64,000 nucleotides of DNA from positions 43,346 to 107,345 of the forward strand of contig NZ_ATYS01000019.1 of the NCBI RefSeq assembly GCF_000427805.1, read 5' to 3'. This document shows positions 39,806 through 50,368 of this stretch, in pieces; the stretch's first letter is position 1; the number at the start of each line of letters is the position of its first letter. This stretch comes from Budvicia aquatica DSM 5075 = ATCC 35567 (GTDB taxonomy: Bacteria; Pseudomonadota; Gammaproteobacteria; Enterobacterales; Enterobacteriaceae). The position numbers and the translations under genes were made by a program. Under the pieces are notes generated by a model. That model ran no database searches. It had not been told where the DNA came from and was given only the letters and a program-made list of their open reading frames with translations.

Positions 39806-41173
39806 ATGCGCATTCACATTCTTGGTATTTGCGGCACGTTTATGGGCGGCATAGCGATGCTTGCTCGTGCTTTAGGACATCAGGTAACGGGCTCTGATGC
39901 TAATGTTTACCCTCCAATGAGTACATTGCTAGAGAATCAAGGTATCGAGCTTATTCAGGGTTACGATCCTGCTCAGCTTGATCCTGCCCCCGACCTGGTG
40001 ATTATTGGTAATGCAATGAAGCGCGGGAACCCTTGTGTTGAAGCGGTATTAGAGCAAGGAATCCATTATGTTTCTGGTCCTCAGTGGCTACATGATAATG
40101 TACTGCGCGACCGTTGGGTAATCGCGATTGCCGGTACGCATGGTAAAACAACCACGGCGGGTATGGCGGCGTGGATCCTCGAAAGCTGTGGCTATAAGCC
40201 GGGGTTTGTCATTGGCGGCGTTCCGGGTAATTTCGATGTGTCAGCCTGCCTTGGCGACAGCCCATTCTTTGTTATTGAAGCCGATGAGTATGACAGTGCG
40301 TTTTTTGATAAACGGTCTAAATTTGTCCATTACTGCCCGCGCACTCTGGTGCTGAATAATTTAGAGTTTGACCATGCGGATATTTTTGATGATTTGCCTG
40401 CGATTCAGAAGCAGTTCCATCATTTGGTTCGTTTGGTGCCGGGTAAAGGCAAAATTATCCTGCCTGAGAACGATCTGAATTTGAAACAGGTCATAAATAT
40501 GGGCTGTTGGAGTGAGCTTGAATTCTCCGGTGAAGGGCAACAGTGGAATGCTCAAAAACTGAATGCTGAAGCCAGTCATTATCAGGTTATGCTCAACGGT
40601 GAAGTAGTCGGTGAGGTTAATTGGTCGCTGGTAGGCGAACATAATATGCATAACGGCTTAATGGCTATTGCAGCTGCCCGGCACGTTGGCGTTCTGCCAA
40701 AAGATGCCTGCGATGCGCTTGGTGAGTTTATTAATGCCCGTCGCCGCTTAGAGCTGAGAGGTGAAGTCAATAATATCTCGGTTTATGATGATTTTGCCCA
40801 CCATCCAACGGCTATTCTGGCAACGCTGACCGCGTTAAGAGGCAAAGTTGGTGGTACCGCCAGAATCCTCGCCGTGTTTGAGCCTCGTTCCAATACCATG
40901 AAGATGGGTATAAGCAAAAATGATTTGGCTCCGGCGTTTGGACGCGCGGATGAGGTTTTCTTACTTCAGCCTGAAAATCTACCGTGGCAGATTTCAGACG
41001 TTGTTGATGCCTGTATTCAGCCGGCTCACTGGTCTGGTGATTTAGATACGCTGGTGAATATGATAGTAAAAACGGCTTTGCCCGGTGACAATATTTTAGT
41101 GATGAGTAACGGCGGGTTTGGTGGCATACACGACAAGTTGCTTGCCGGACTAAAAGAAAAAGAGCTGATCTAA
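39806..41173 (+). CDS. mpl: UDP-MurNAc:L-Ala-gamma-D-Glu-meso-DAP ligase (murein tripeptide recycling)
   Basis: 455 residues from the ATG at 39806 (MRIHILGICGTFMGGIAML); in-frame codons upstream do not match the family. A Mur-ligase: Rossmann N-domain, central ATP-binding domain with AGTHGKTTTAG near residues 110-120, and C-terminal domain with VYDDFAHHPTAI. It attaches recycled tripeptide to UDP-MurNAc. Divergent from fbp, as in E. coli. In E. coli the next genes are yjgA-pmbA; here argR follows. Confidence 0.96.
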   Translation: MRIHILGICGTFMGGIAMLARALGHQVTGSDANVYPPMSTLLENQGIELIQGYDPAQLDPAPDLVIIGNAMKRGNPCVEAVLEQGIHYVSGPQWLHDNVLRDRWVIAIAGTHGKTTTAGMAAWILESCGYKPGFVIGGVPGNFDVSACLGDSPFFVIEADEYDSAFFDKRSKFVHYCPRTLVLNNLEFDHADIFDDLPAIQKQFHHLVRLVPGKGKIILPENDLNLKQVINMGCWSELEFSGEGQQWNAQKLNAEASHYQVMLNGEVVGEVNWSLVGEHNMHNGLMAIAAARHVGVLPKDACDALGEFINARRRLELRGEVNNISVYDDFAHHPTAILATLTALRGKVGGTARILAVFEPRSNTMKMGISKNDLAPAFGRADEVFLLQPENLPWQISDVVDACIQPAHWSGDLDTLVNMIVKTALPGDNILVMSNGGFGGIHDKLLAGLKEKELI

Positions 41174-41198
41174 CGCTTAGTAGCTCTGCAAGCTTGGA

Positions 41199-41230
41199 CT
41201 AAAAAGGCCTTCATGATGAAGGCCTTTTAT
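41199..41230. terminator. Bidirectional terminator between mpl and argR
   Basis: AAAAAGGCCTTCA, short loop, TGAAGGCCTTTT between two convergent genes. Confidence 0.85.
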
Positions 41231-41253
41231 ATTTAATAGCACCAACCCATTAA

Positions 41254-41727
41254 TTAAAGCTCTTGCTCAAACAGCTCCAGAATGGCCTCATAAAGCTGCT
41301 CTACGCTAAAGCCTCTGGCTGGGGTAGTAAATATGGTGTCATCGCCAGCAATTGTACCCAGTATCCCTTCTGATTTACCGATAGAGTCGAGAAGGCGTGC
41401 CAATAGCTGTGCAGCACCCGGACTGGTATGGATAACCACCAGAGCGTCGTTATAGTCGACATCTAAAATCAGGTTCTTTAATGGGCTTGTTGCGGTCGGA
41501 ACGCCTAATTCGCTGGGTAAGCAGTAAACCATCTCCATTTTGGCATTGCGAATTCGGACTGCGCCAAACTTAGTTAGCATGCGGGAAATTTTTGACTGAT
41601 TGATGTTCTCGAAACCCTCATCTTGTAAAGCTTGTACTATTTCACCTTGAGAGCTGAGTTTCTCTTCTTTTAATAGTGCTTTAAAGGCCTTAACCAGATC
41701 GTCTTGCTTTGTAGAGCTTCGCATCAT
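41254..41727 (-). CDS. argR: Arginine repressor ArgR
   Basis: 157 residues (E. coli 156). A winged helix-turn-helix (about 10-70; [37 protein letters not shown]) is joined to the hexamerising, arginine-binding domain (about 80-155), which has the arginine-site [10 protein letters not shown]. ArgR with L-arginine represses arginine synthesis and activates catabolic genes. It is divergent from mdh, as in E. coli. Possible targets inside the window are the arcDA promoter and its own promoter. Confidence 0.97.
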   Translation of the reverse strand: MMRSSTKQDDLVKAFKALLKEEKLSSQGEIVQALQDEGFENINQSKISRMLTKFGAVRIRNAKMEMVYCLPSELGVPTATSPLKNLILDVDYNDALVVIHTSPGAAQLLARLLDSIGKSEGILGTIAGDDTIFTTPARGFSVEQLYEAILELFEQEL

Positions 41728-41739
41728 TTACCGCCGATA

Positions 41740-41778
41740 GTTAGATAACAATGTACTCATTATGAATAAAAATCGCGC
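41740..41778. promoter_or_regulatory. Candidate ARG box pair upstream of argR
   Basis: TGAATAAAAATCG at 41763-41775 matches 7 of 10 core ARG box positions, and a weaker match (6 of 10) lies 3 bp to the left. ArgR is autoregulated in E. coli through a paired box at this place, so the location supports a weak sequence match. Confidence 0.45.
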
Positions 41779-41946
41779 CGGACTCAAAAATCTTTATATA
41801 TTGTCGTGAACTTAATGTATTTAACTAGTTATTTTTTGGGTTATATCTCAATCTGCTGGGTTAGTGTTTGTTATCGCGCTTTTCATCCTCTAAGCTTGAC
41901 ACATGAATTCCAATAACACATTAAATGCAATACAAAGGAGTAATGA

Positions 41947-42885
41947 ATGAAAGTTACAGTACTAGGGGCTGCAGGAGGAATTGGTCAGGCCCTTGCTTTA
42001 TTACTTAAGACACAGTTACCCGCTAATTCTGAACTCTCCCTTTATGATATCGCGCCAGTTACTCCTGGTGTAGCCGTCGATTTGAGCCATATTCCCACTG
42101 CAGTTGAAGTGAAAGGCTTTAGTGGTGAAGATGCAAAGCCTGCACTACAAGGTGCTGATATTGTTTTGATTTCTGCCGGTGTAGCCCGTAAACCGGGGAT
42201 GGATCGCTCCGATCTTTTCAACATTAATGCAGGTATCGTTCGTAACCTGATTGAACAAGTTGCTCAGGTGTGCCCTAAGGCATGTATCGGCATTATTACT
42301 AATCCGGTTAACACAACGGTTGCAATTGCAGCTGAAGTTCTGAAGAAAGCGGGCGTATATGATAAGAATAAGTTATTCGGAATCACTACGCTGGATATCA
42401 TCCGCTCAAATACCTTTGTTGCTGCTCTGAAAGGCAAATCACCAACAGAGGTTGAAGTACCTGTTATCGGCGGCCATTCTGGCGTGACTATTTTACCATT
42501 ACTGTCACAGATTCCGGGCGTTAGCTTCACAGATAGTGAAATCGAAAGCCTGACTAAGCGTATCCAGAATGCGGGTACCGAAGTGGTTGAGGCTAAAGCT
42601 GGTGGTGGATCTGCGACCCTTTCGATGGGGCAGGCTGCGGCCCGTTTCGCATTGTCTTTGATTAAGGCAATGAAGGGTGAGAGCAATGTTGTTGAGTGTG
42701 CTTACGTTGAAGGTGATGGTCAATATGCCCGCTTCTTCGCTCAACCTCTTATCCTAGGTAAGAATGGAATAGAGTCGAAAAAAGATATTGGTACATTATC
42801 TGCCTTTGAGAAGAAAGCGCTTGAATCTATGTTAGATGTTTTACATCAAGACATTGAATTGGGTGAGAAATTTATTCAAGGCTAA
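41947..42885 (+). CDS. mdh: Malate dehydrogenase
   Basis: 312 residues, equal to E. coli. [21 protein letters not shown] gives the NAD-binding Rossmann motif, [15 protein letters not shown] the mobile active-site loop with substrate arginines, and [18 protein letters not shown] the catalytic His. TCA cycle oxidation of malate to oxaloacetate with NAD. CAAAGGAGTA precedes the start. Transcribed away from argR. Confidence 0.98.
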   Translation: MKVTVLGAAGGIGQALALLLKTQLPANSELSLYDIAPVTPGVAVDLSHIPTAVEVKGFSGEDAKPALQGADIVLISAGVARKPGMDRSDLFNINAGIVRNLIEQVAQVCPKACIGIITNPVNTTVAIAAEVLKKAGVYDKNKLFGITTLDIIRSNTFVAALKGKSPTEVEVPVIGGHSGVTILPLLSQIPGVSFTDSEIESLTKRIQNAGTEVVEAKAGGGSATLSMGQAAARFALSLIKAMKGESNVVECAYVEGDGQYARFFAQPLILGKNGIESKKDIGTLSAFEKKALESMLDVLHQDIELGEKFIQG

Positions 42886-42907
42886 TTATTAATCTTACTG
42901 CTAAGAA

Positions 42908-42941
42908 GACCGCTACCAGCCTTACTGTTAGCGGTTTTTTT
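42908..42941 (+). terminator. Terminator after mdh
   Basis: ACCGCTA pairs with TAGCGGT over a 13-nt loop, followed by a T7 tract. Confidence 0.8.
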
Positions 42942-42982
42942 ATGTTAATCGACAACCATAAACTGACTTAGTTAATGCTGCC

Positions 42983-43264
42983 TTATGGCATGTCAGAAGG
43001 CTCTGTTTTATTTTTGGGCAGGCGATATGGGGCTAGCTTACGGCTCTTAGGATCAAAATAACGGCTAGGCCAGATTTCTGACGGGTGAGTCTCTAGTGCA
43101 TTCGCAATAAGCCATTCACCTTTGGGCCATGGTCTTACTAAAGCGTTAGCTAAGGTCGATGAACTTAAACCAGATTGGCGTGAAAGGGCGGCTAAAGTTG
43201 TTCCCCTTTTACGTAATGCCGCAATAATATCAGCGGAATGCCAGTCACTTTTCCTTGAAACCAT
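42983..43264 (-). CDS. sfsB: SfsB (Nlp), Ner-like DNA-binding protein
   Basis: 93 residues (E. coli SfsB 92). WHSADIIAALRKRGTTLAALSRQSGLSSSTLANALVRPWPKGEWLIANAL...IWPSRY matches SfsB and the Ner repressor of phage Mu, a lambda-repressor-like helix-turn-helix. E. coli SfsB positively affects maltose-metabolism genes. It lies between mdh and ispB as expected; TGAAATC..GGAGT precedes the start. Confidence 0.92.
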   Translation of the reverse strand: MVSRKSDWHSADIIAALRKRGTTLAALSRQSGLSSSTLANALVRPWPKGEWLIANALETHPSEIWPSRYFDPKSRKLAPYRLPKNKTEPSDMP

Positions 43265-43913
43265 GAATATACTCCTTGAGTGTATGAATTAATCACAGAT
43301 GTTATAGAAACAACTAACAGATACGCGTTAGTTTATTTTTTACAACACTTACACTGAGTGTTATTTGTAATATTTATATCAACAAATTTCTTAATATAGT
43401 TCAACAGATTTATTTGATGGATAATAAATGAATCTCGATGATTGAAATAATGTATTTATCGTAATTCATTATTTCTTATGATGATATTTTGTTTTTATCG
43501 TTTCTATTGCGTTGTTTATTCTGATGTGATTATTTTTTGTAATTTCTTAATCAGGTTACTTGTTTATATTAATTTTCTTTTTGATGGGGGTAATTTTATA
43601 TATAAATTCAATTTATGATTCATAGAGTTATCTATATATTTTCTATTATTATTAACTTTGGTGTCTTGTGGCCACCTGCGCTGCCTTTAACGCATGTTTT
43701 TACAATGAGTTAACCTGTCTTTTAATACAGTCATGATAATTTAAGTTAGGCGTTTTTTTATTTATATGGCTAACATGATTAAGTTACTTGTTTGTATACT
43801 CAGGTTACAAAAGAAACGATGAATGCTCTGCTAATTAAAATATTTCATCTGTTTTTAAGAAAATCATTAGTGACCTGATAATTTGGATTAGTGGGAGAAA
43901 GGGAGCATATTTT
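43265..43913. other. Long AT-rich gap between sfsB and the YfeC-like gene
   Basis: 649 bp with very low GC and no ORF supported by a ribosome-binding site. It separates two divergent genes for DNA-binding proteins. The composition suggests H-NS binding; a short GC-richer patch (GTGGCCACCTGCGCTGCC) sits near 43668-43686. No recognisable promoter is convincing. Confidence 0.4.
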
Positions 43914-44300
43914 ATGAAAAAAGAATGGTTTTCAACAAATGAGCTGACAGGTATTGCCGGGTTACCTTCGACCATTCAGGGAATTAATCAAAAAGCTCGC
44001 AGAGAACACTGGACCAGTCGTAAGCGTTTAGGTATACAAGGCAAAGCCCTCGAATACCACATCGATAGTATTCCAGATAAAGCTAAGAATATTTTACGTG
44101 CACACGAGAATGGTGCGCAATATATGGCTAATGGTAACGATCCCTTTACTATCTGGGTTACTGCATATAATCAATTGACCCCAAGTGAACGAGATCAAAT
44201 CATTACGCTGATTGTTCGTAGTGGCGTCATTGGACTAATGGCAAAAATTAATACCAGTGCGCCAGCGGCCATACCGGATGCGGAACTGGCAGAAGCCTAG
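43914..44300 (+). CDS. YfeC/Mu-transposase-N-type DNA-binding protein
   Basis: 128 residues. The N-terminal 55 residues (EWFSTNELTGIAGLPSTIQGINQKARREHW...GKALEYHIDSIP) are a winged helix of the kind at the N-terminus of MuA transposase and Ner-like proteins. The C-terminal LTPSERDQIITLIVRSGVIGLMAKI resembles the end of E. coli YfeC/YfeD (DUF1323). No catalytic transposase domain follows, so this is a stand-alone regulator rather than a broken transposase. AGAAAGGGAG lies upstream of the start. E. coli has no such gene between sfsB and ispB. Confidence 0.8.
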   Translation: MKKEWFSTNELTGIAGLPSTIQGINQKARREHWTSRKRLGIQGKALEYHIDSIPDKAKNILRAHENGAQYMANGNDPFTIWVTAYNQLTPSERDQIITLIVRSGVIGLMAKINTSAPAAIPDAELAEA

Positions 44301-44323
44301 TCAAAGGTTGGGTTAAAAATAAA

Positions 44324-44357
44324 ACAGATAACGGGCCGCTGGCGGCCCGTTATCTGT
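44324..44357. terminator. Long hairpin between the YfeC-like gene and ispB
   Basis: ACAGATAACGGGCCGC pairs fully with GCGGCCCGTTATCTGT. No T tract, but the 16-bp stem separates two convergent genes. Confidence 0.75.
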
Positions 44358-44367
44358 GAATTATCGT

Positions 44368-45339
44368 TTAGGTGTCTCTGTGAACCGAGATGCGAGCCAG
44401 TCCTTCCAGTGCCGCTTTATACGGCGAGTCTGGCAGGCAGGCTAGTGCTTCAATAGCCTTATTGGCCTCTTCTTCGGCTCTTTGCTGGGTATAGGTTAGC
44501 GAGCCACACTGATGCATGGTCTCTAATACTGGCTCTAGCAGGTGTCGCCCGTTACCTTGCTCAATGGCTTCACGAATCTGCGCGGATCTCTCTGGCGTGC
44601 CGTTATGCATCGCATGTAGCAATGGCAGTGTTGGTTTGCCTTCATTAAGATCGTCACCCAGATTTTTCCCGAGCTTAGCTCCGTCAGCACTGTAGTCCAA
44701 CAGGTCATCAATCAGTTGGAAGGCAGTGCCAATATAGCGACCATAATCCTGCAGTGCTTTCTCTTGCTCTGGCGTGGCGTCTGCCAAAATTGCAGATGCC
44801 TGCGCCGCCGCTTCAAAAAGCCGGGCAGTTTTACTGTAAATAACCTGCATATAATTTTCTTCAGTGATATCGGGATCGTTACAGTTCATCAACTGCATCA
44901 CCTCACCTTCAGCAATCACGTTGGTTGCTGAAGACATCAGCTTGAGAATTTTTAACGATCCCAAGCTGGTCATCATCTGAAATGAACGGGTGTAGATAAA
45001 GTCGCCAACTAATACGCTGGCAGCATTGCCAAATGCGGCGTTAGCCGTGGCTTTTCCTCTACGGAGATCGGATTCATCCACCACATCATCATGAAGTAGG
45101 GTTGCTGTGTGAATGAATTCAATTAAGGCTGCGGACGTAATATGCCCGTCACCTTGATAATTTAGAGCCCTGGCAGCAAGCACTGCGATCATCGGCCGAA
45201 TGCGTTTCCCGCCACCGCTGATAATGTAATGTCCCAATTGATTGATAAGTACTACATCTGAATCTAATTGGGCCAATATTGCCGCGTTGACCGCTACCAT
45301 GTCCTTTTCTGCTAACTGCGTGATTTTTTCAATGTTCAT
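44368..45339 (-). CDS. ispB: Octaprenyl diphosphate synthase
   Basis: 323 residues, equal to E. coli. A trans-prenyltransferase: first aspartate-rich motif LLHDDVVDESDLRRG, second LIDDLLDYSAD, with GGGKRIRP near the N-terminus. It builds the C40 side chain of ubiquinone and menaquinone and is essential. Divergent from rplU with a shared 269-bp promoter region, as in E. coli. Confidence 0.97.
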   Translation of the reverse strand: MNIEKITQLAEKDMVAVNAAILAQLDSDVVLINQLGHYIISGGGKRIRPMIAVLAARALNYQGDGHITSAALIEFIHTATLLHDDVVDESDLRRGKATANAAFGNAASVLVGDFIYTRSFQMMTSLGSLKILKLMSSATNVIAEGEVMQLMNCNDPDITEENYMQVIYSKTARLFEAAAQASAILADATPEQEKALQDYGRYIGTAFQLIDDLLDYSADGAKLGKNLGDDLNEGKPTLPLLHAMHNGTPERSAQIREAIEQGNGRHLLEPVLETMHQCGSLTYTQQRAEEEANKAIEALACLPDSPYKAALEGLARISVHRDT

Positions 45340-45608
45340 AGCGTCAATTATAATATTATCGTTTTGATATTAGGGGCCATCCTCTAGCGTGTCAGAATGA
45401 ACGCCAAGGCTAGGGGATTGTACTTGAAAATGAGCATAGAGGAACGCCCTTAAATGTGCTTAATTATTTTCTTCTACTTCTTAGCTATTATGCGCTTGTC
45501 AACGGTTAGATTTTTGCGTAGAATTCGCGCCCTATTGTGAATATTTTATAGCGCACTCTATACACATTAAATTTAACTGAGTCGGGTGCGCGGAAATGCG
45601 GAGTTTAT

Positions 45609-45920
45609 ATGTACGCGGTTTTCCAAAGTGGTGGTAAACAACACCGAGTAAGCGAAGGTCAAACAGTTCGCTTGGAAAAGCTGGACATCGCAACGGGTGA
45701 AACAATTGAGTTTGACCAGGTGATGATGATCGCTAACGGTGAAGACGTCAAAATTGGCGTTCCATTCGTTGACGGCAGCAAAGTTAAAGCAGAAATTGTG
45801 GCGCACGGTCGTGGCGATAAAATTAAAATCGTTAAGTTCCGTCGTCGTAAACATTACCGTAAGCAGCAGGGCCACCGTCAGTGGTTTACTGATGTTAAAA
45901 TCACTGCTATCAGCGCTTAA
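45609..45920 (+). CDS. rplU: 50S ribosomal protein L21
   Basis: 103 residues, as in E. coli. [25 protein letters not shown] and the basic [25 protein letters not shown] are diagnostic. It binds 23S rRNA together with L20. It lies 19 bp before rpmA; GGAGT precedes the start. Confidence 0.98.
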   Translation: MYAVFQSGGKQHRVSEGQTVRLEKLDIATGETIEFDQVMMIANGEDVKIGVPFVDGSKVKAEIVAHGRGDKIKIVKFRRRKHYRKQQGHRQWFTDVKITAISA

Positions 45921-45939
45921 GGTATAGGAGATCGGATAA

Positions 45940-46197
<258 letters not shown>

Positions 46198-46220
46198 CTT
46201 TCTCGAGCCCGAATAGATGT

Positions 46221-46253
46221 AAGGCCCTGCAATTATTATTGCGGGGCTTTTTA
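46221..46253 (+). terminator. Terminator after rpmA
   Basis: AAGGCCCTGCAAT pairs with ATTGCGGGGCTTTTT around loop TATT, with wobble in the stem. Confidence 0.8.
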
Positions 46254-46409
46254 TTTTTGAGAATATGTTAACTTATCGGCTGTTGGTGGCATGATTGATG
46301 GGCTTTTTAAGGTCCATTCTCTATCAATATTTTGTTGTTGTACCTAAAATTCGAATTCGCATCTAAATTAGATTAGGATCAGTTCCGCAGTGCTGGAGCC
46401 GTTAGACAA

Positions 46410-47372
46410 ATGTCCCAAGTAAAGCAGAGTATGGCATTAGGCATTACATTCGCACTAATAACCGCGGTGTTATGGGGTGCAGTGCCCATTGCGATGAAGC
46501 AACTTTTAACCGATATGACGCCTTATACCATTGTCTGGTATCGATTTGTGATATCTGCCGTTGGGCTGGGTATTGTGTTAGCGGTTCAAGGCAAGTTGCC
46601 GAGCCTAAGGTTATTTAAGCGTCCTCGCTGGCTGGCAATGCTAATTATTGCTTCACTAGGGTTAGTCGGAAACTTCATTCTATTTAGTTCCGCATTGCAA
46701 TATCTTACGCCAACGGCTTCGCAGGTGATTGCGCAACTGTCGCCGGTCGGTATGATGTTTGCCAGCGTGCTTATCTTAAAAGAGAGCATGAGGATTACGC
46801 AGGTTATCGGTGCAGTAATGTTAATTTTTGGTCTGGTACTGTTTTTTAATACTAACCTGATTGAGATATTTACTCGCTTAACTGATTACACCATGGGCGT
46901 CATACTCGGTGTTTGTTCATCTCTGGTCTGGGTCTGCTATGCGCTTGCACAGAAGATATTACAACGTCGGTTAGCCGCTTCTCAGATCTTATTTTTACTG
47001 TACGTATTGTGTGTCATTTTCGTCACTCCTATATCGGCACCTAGTGAGATTTATAAACTGAATTCATGGCAGCTTAGCTGTTTAGCTTTCTGTGGTTTAA
47101 ATACCTTGGTTGCCTATGGAGCTTTAGGGGAAGCAATGGCGCGTTGGCAGGTGGCACAGGTGAGTGCCCTGATTACGCTAACGCCTTTATTTACCCTAGT
47201 ATTTTCTGATTTATTAGCACTGTTCTGGCCGGATATGTTCTCCATGACGGTGTTAAATATACTTGGATATAGCGGCGCATTCATTGTTGTTATGGGCGCC
47301 ATGTTTTCCGCTGCGGGTCATCGATTACTCCCCCGGCGGTCAGAGAAAAAACCGGTCTTACCCCTTAAATAG
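46410..47372 (+). CDS. yhbE: EamA/DMT-family transporter YhbE
   Basis: 320 residues (E. coli YhbE 321) with ten transmembrane helices in two EamA repeats: the first has AVLWGAVPIAMKQLL and TPTASQVIAQLSPVGMMFASVLILKE, the second GVCSSLVWVCYALAQKI. Probably exports small metabolites; substrate unknown. It sits between rpmA and obgE as in E. coli, which supports orthology. Confidence 0.93.
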   Translation: MSQVKQSMALGITFALITAVLWGAVPIAMKQLLTDMTPYTIVWYRFVISAVGLGIVLAVQGKLPSLRLFKRPRWLAMLIIASLGLVGNFILFSSALQYLTPTASQVIAQLSPVGMMFASVLILKESMRITQVIGAVMLIFGLVLFFNTNLIEIFTRLTDYTMGVILGVCSSLVWVCYALAQKILQRRLAASQILFLLYVLCVIFVTPISAPSEIYKLNSWQLSCLAFCGLNTLVAYGALGEAMARWQVAQVSALITLTPLFTLVFSDLLALFWPDMFSMTVLNILGYSGAFIVVMGAMFSAAGHRLLPRRSEKKPVLPLK

Positions 47373-47458
47373 CGTTCAGACATTTACCCTGACTCATATA
47401 GGGTAAAATTAAACAAAGTCATTTGGGTAGTCGGATAAATAATTTACGGAGACAGTGA

Positions 47459-48664
<1,206 letters not shown>

Positions 48665-48686
48665 TTGATTTACCCGTCGTATTAAT

Positions 48687-48720
48687 AGAAAAGGCTGCCT
48701 TAGGGTAGCCTTTTCTATTT
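48687..48720 (+). terminator. Terminator after obgE
   Basis: AGAAAAGGCT pairs with AGCCTTTTCT, then ATTT. Confidence 0.78.
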
Positions 48721-48817
48721 AAGCTGAATTGATAATTAATATTCGGTTTTGCTGCATTTTCAGCCAATTAACACCATACTCTTACTGAACCCAATTGAGT
48801 TATGGAACCAGTAAATC

Positions 48818-50314
48818 ATGAAAAAAGCGACATTGCTGCAGTTTTTCCACTGGTATTATCCTGATGGGGGCAAGCTATGGCCAGAGGCCGCGGAGCGTGC
48901 GGCTGAGCTGGCTGATTTAGGCATAACTGCAGTTTGGCTTCCGCCTCCTTATAAAGGCGCCTCTGGTGGTTATTCAGTTGGCTATGATACCTATGACATA
49001 TTTGATCTCGGTGAGTTTGATCAAAAAGGTTCTCGCGCGACTAAATACGGTGATAAAGAGGGGTTACTTAATGCAGTTAATACCCTTAAAAATCATGGTT
49101 TAGAAGTCTATTTGGATATCGTTCTGAATCATAAGCTTGGTGCTGATGAAAAAGAAAAGGTTAAGGTCAAAAAAGTCGATCCCGATAACCGGAATGATAT
49201 TTCAACCGAAGTGATTGAGGCTTTGGCCTATACTCGCTTTACATTTCCGGGCCGAAAAAATCAGTACTCTGAATACGTTTGGGATTATCACAGCTTTAGC
49301 GGCGTTGATTATATCGAAGAGCCTCAAGAAGAGGGGATATTTAAGATCGTCAATGACTACGCTGACGAGGGATGGAACGATGAAGTTGACAGCGAAAATG
49401 GTAATTATGATTTTCTGATGGGCGCCAATATTGAGTTTCGAAATCCGGCGGTGATAGAGGAACTAAAACGCTGGATTACCTGGCTGATGGAAACCGTTCC
49501 TTGTGATGGCTTCAGACTGGATGCAGTGAAACATATTCCCGCATGGTTTTTTAAACAATGGCTGGACCATGCCAGAGGCACCGTGCAGCGTAATCTATTT
49601 ACCGTTGCTGAATATTGGTCGCATGATTTGACTGTTTTACAGCAATACTTAGCGCTGATTGATGACAAACTAATGCTGTTTGACGCTCCGCTTCATCTGA
49701 ATTTCCACCATGCATCAAAAGGCGGAGATGAATTCGATCTGACGACCATTCTTGATGGCTCATTAGTTGCCGCTGATGCAGAACACGCTGTAACGCTTGT
49801 TGCTAATCATGATACTCAGCCTTTGCAGTCGTTAGAAACCCCGGTTGAACCTTGGTTTAAGCCTTTAGCCTACGCGTTAATTTTGCTGCGAGAGCAGGGG
49901 GTTCCTTGTATTTTCTACCCGGATCTATTTGGTGCAAATTATCAGGATGAGGGAAGTGATGGCGGGCTCTATGATATTGAGATACCCGCTATTGAGCAAC
50001 TGCCCCTATTGATTAAAGGGCGTCAGCGCTTCGCTAATGGCATTCAGACCGACTATTTTGATGATGTCAACTGTATTGCTTTTGTCCGTTCTGGTACCGA
50101 TGACGGGCCTGGTTGTGTGGTGATCATGTCGAACGGTAGCGAAAATAAAAAAGTGATAGCGCTGGGAGCCGGGTTCGAAAATAAGCGCTATTGTGATTAT
50201 CTTGGGCATCGTCAGGAAACGATCGTTACTGATGAGCAGGGAACGGGCGCGTTTTCAGTTAACGGCGGGAGCGTTAGCGTTTGGGTCTTAGCCGAGATGA
50301 TTGATGCTGATTGA
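48818..50314 (+). CDS. amyA: Cytoplasmic alpha-amylase
   Basis: 498 residues (E. coli AmyA 495), with no signal peptide: [30 protein letters not shown]13 family: nucleophile Asp in [10 protein letters not shown], acid/base Glu in FTVAEYW and the third acid in [19 protein letters not shown] gives a calcium-site segment. It degrades internal maltodextrins. In E. coli amyA is near 43 minutes, so this copy, between obgE and dacB, is a local difference. It is followed by a hairpin and then dacB in convergent orientation. Confidence 0.95.
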   Translation: MKKATLLQFFHWYYPDGGKLWPEAAERAAELADLGITAVWLPPPYKGASGGYSVGYDTYDIFDLGEFDQKGSRATKYGDKEGLLNAVNTLKNHGLEVYLDIVLNHKLGADEKEKVKVKKVDPDNRNDISTEVIEALAYTRFTFPGRKNQYSEYVWDYHSFSGVDYIEEPQEEGIFKIVNDYADEGWNDEVDSENGNYDFLMGANIEFRNPAVIEELKRWITWLMETVPCDGFRLDAVKHIPAWFFKQWLDHARGTVQRNLFTVAEYWSHDLTVLQQYLALIDDKLMLFDAPLHLNFHHASKGGDEFDLTTILDGSLVAADAEHAVTLVANHDTQPLQSLETPVEPWFKPLAYALILLREQGVPCIFYPDLFGANYQDEGSDGGLYDIEIPAIEQLPLLIKGRQRFANGIQTDYFDDVNCIAFVRSGTDDGPGCVVIMSNGSENKKVIALGAGFENKRYCDYLGHRQETIVTDEQGTGAFSVNGGSVSVWVLAEMIDAD

Positions 50315-50325
50315 GTGATGAATTA

Positions 50326-50350
50326 CCGGGCGGTTTTTATCTCCGCCCGG
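50326..50350. terminator. Hairpin between amyA and dacB
   Basis: CCGGGCGG and CCGCCCGG pair over a 9-nt T-rich loop between convergent genes. Confidence 0.6.
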
Positions 50351-50368
50351 AAAGCGTTTTATCAGCGA

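Noticed and set aside
43914..44300. Remnant Mu-type transposase
   Set aside because: The C-terminus matches YfeC-like proteins and no catalytic domain or decayed remainder follows, so it is a complete small regulator.
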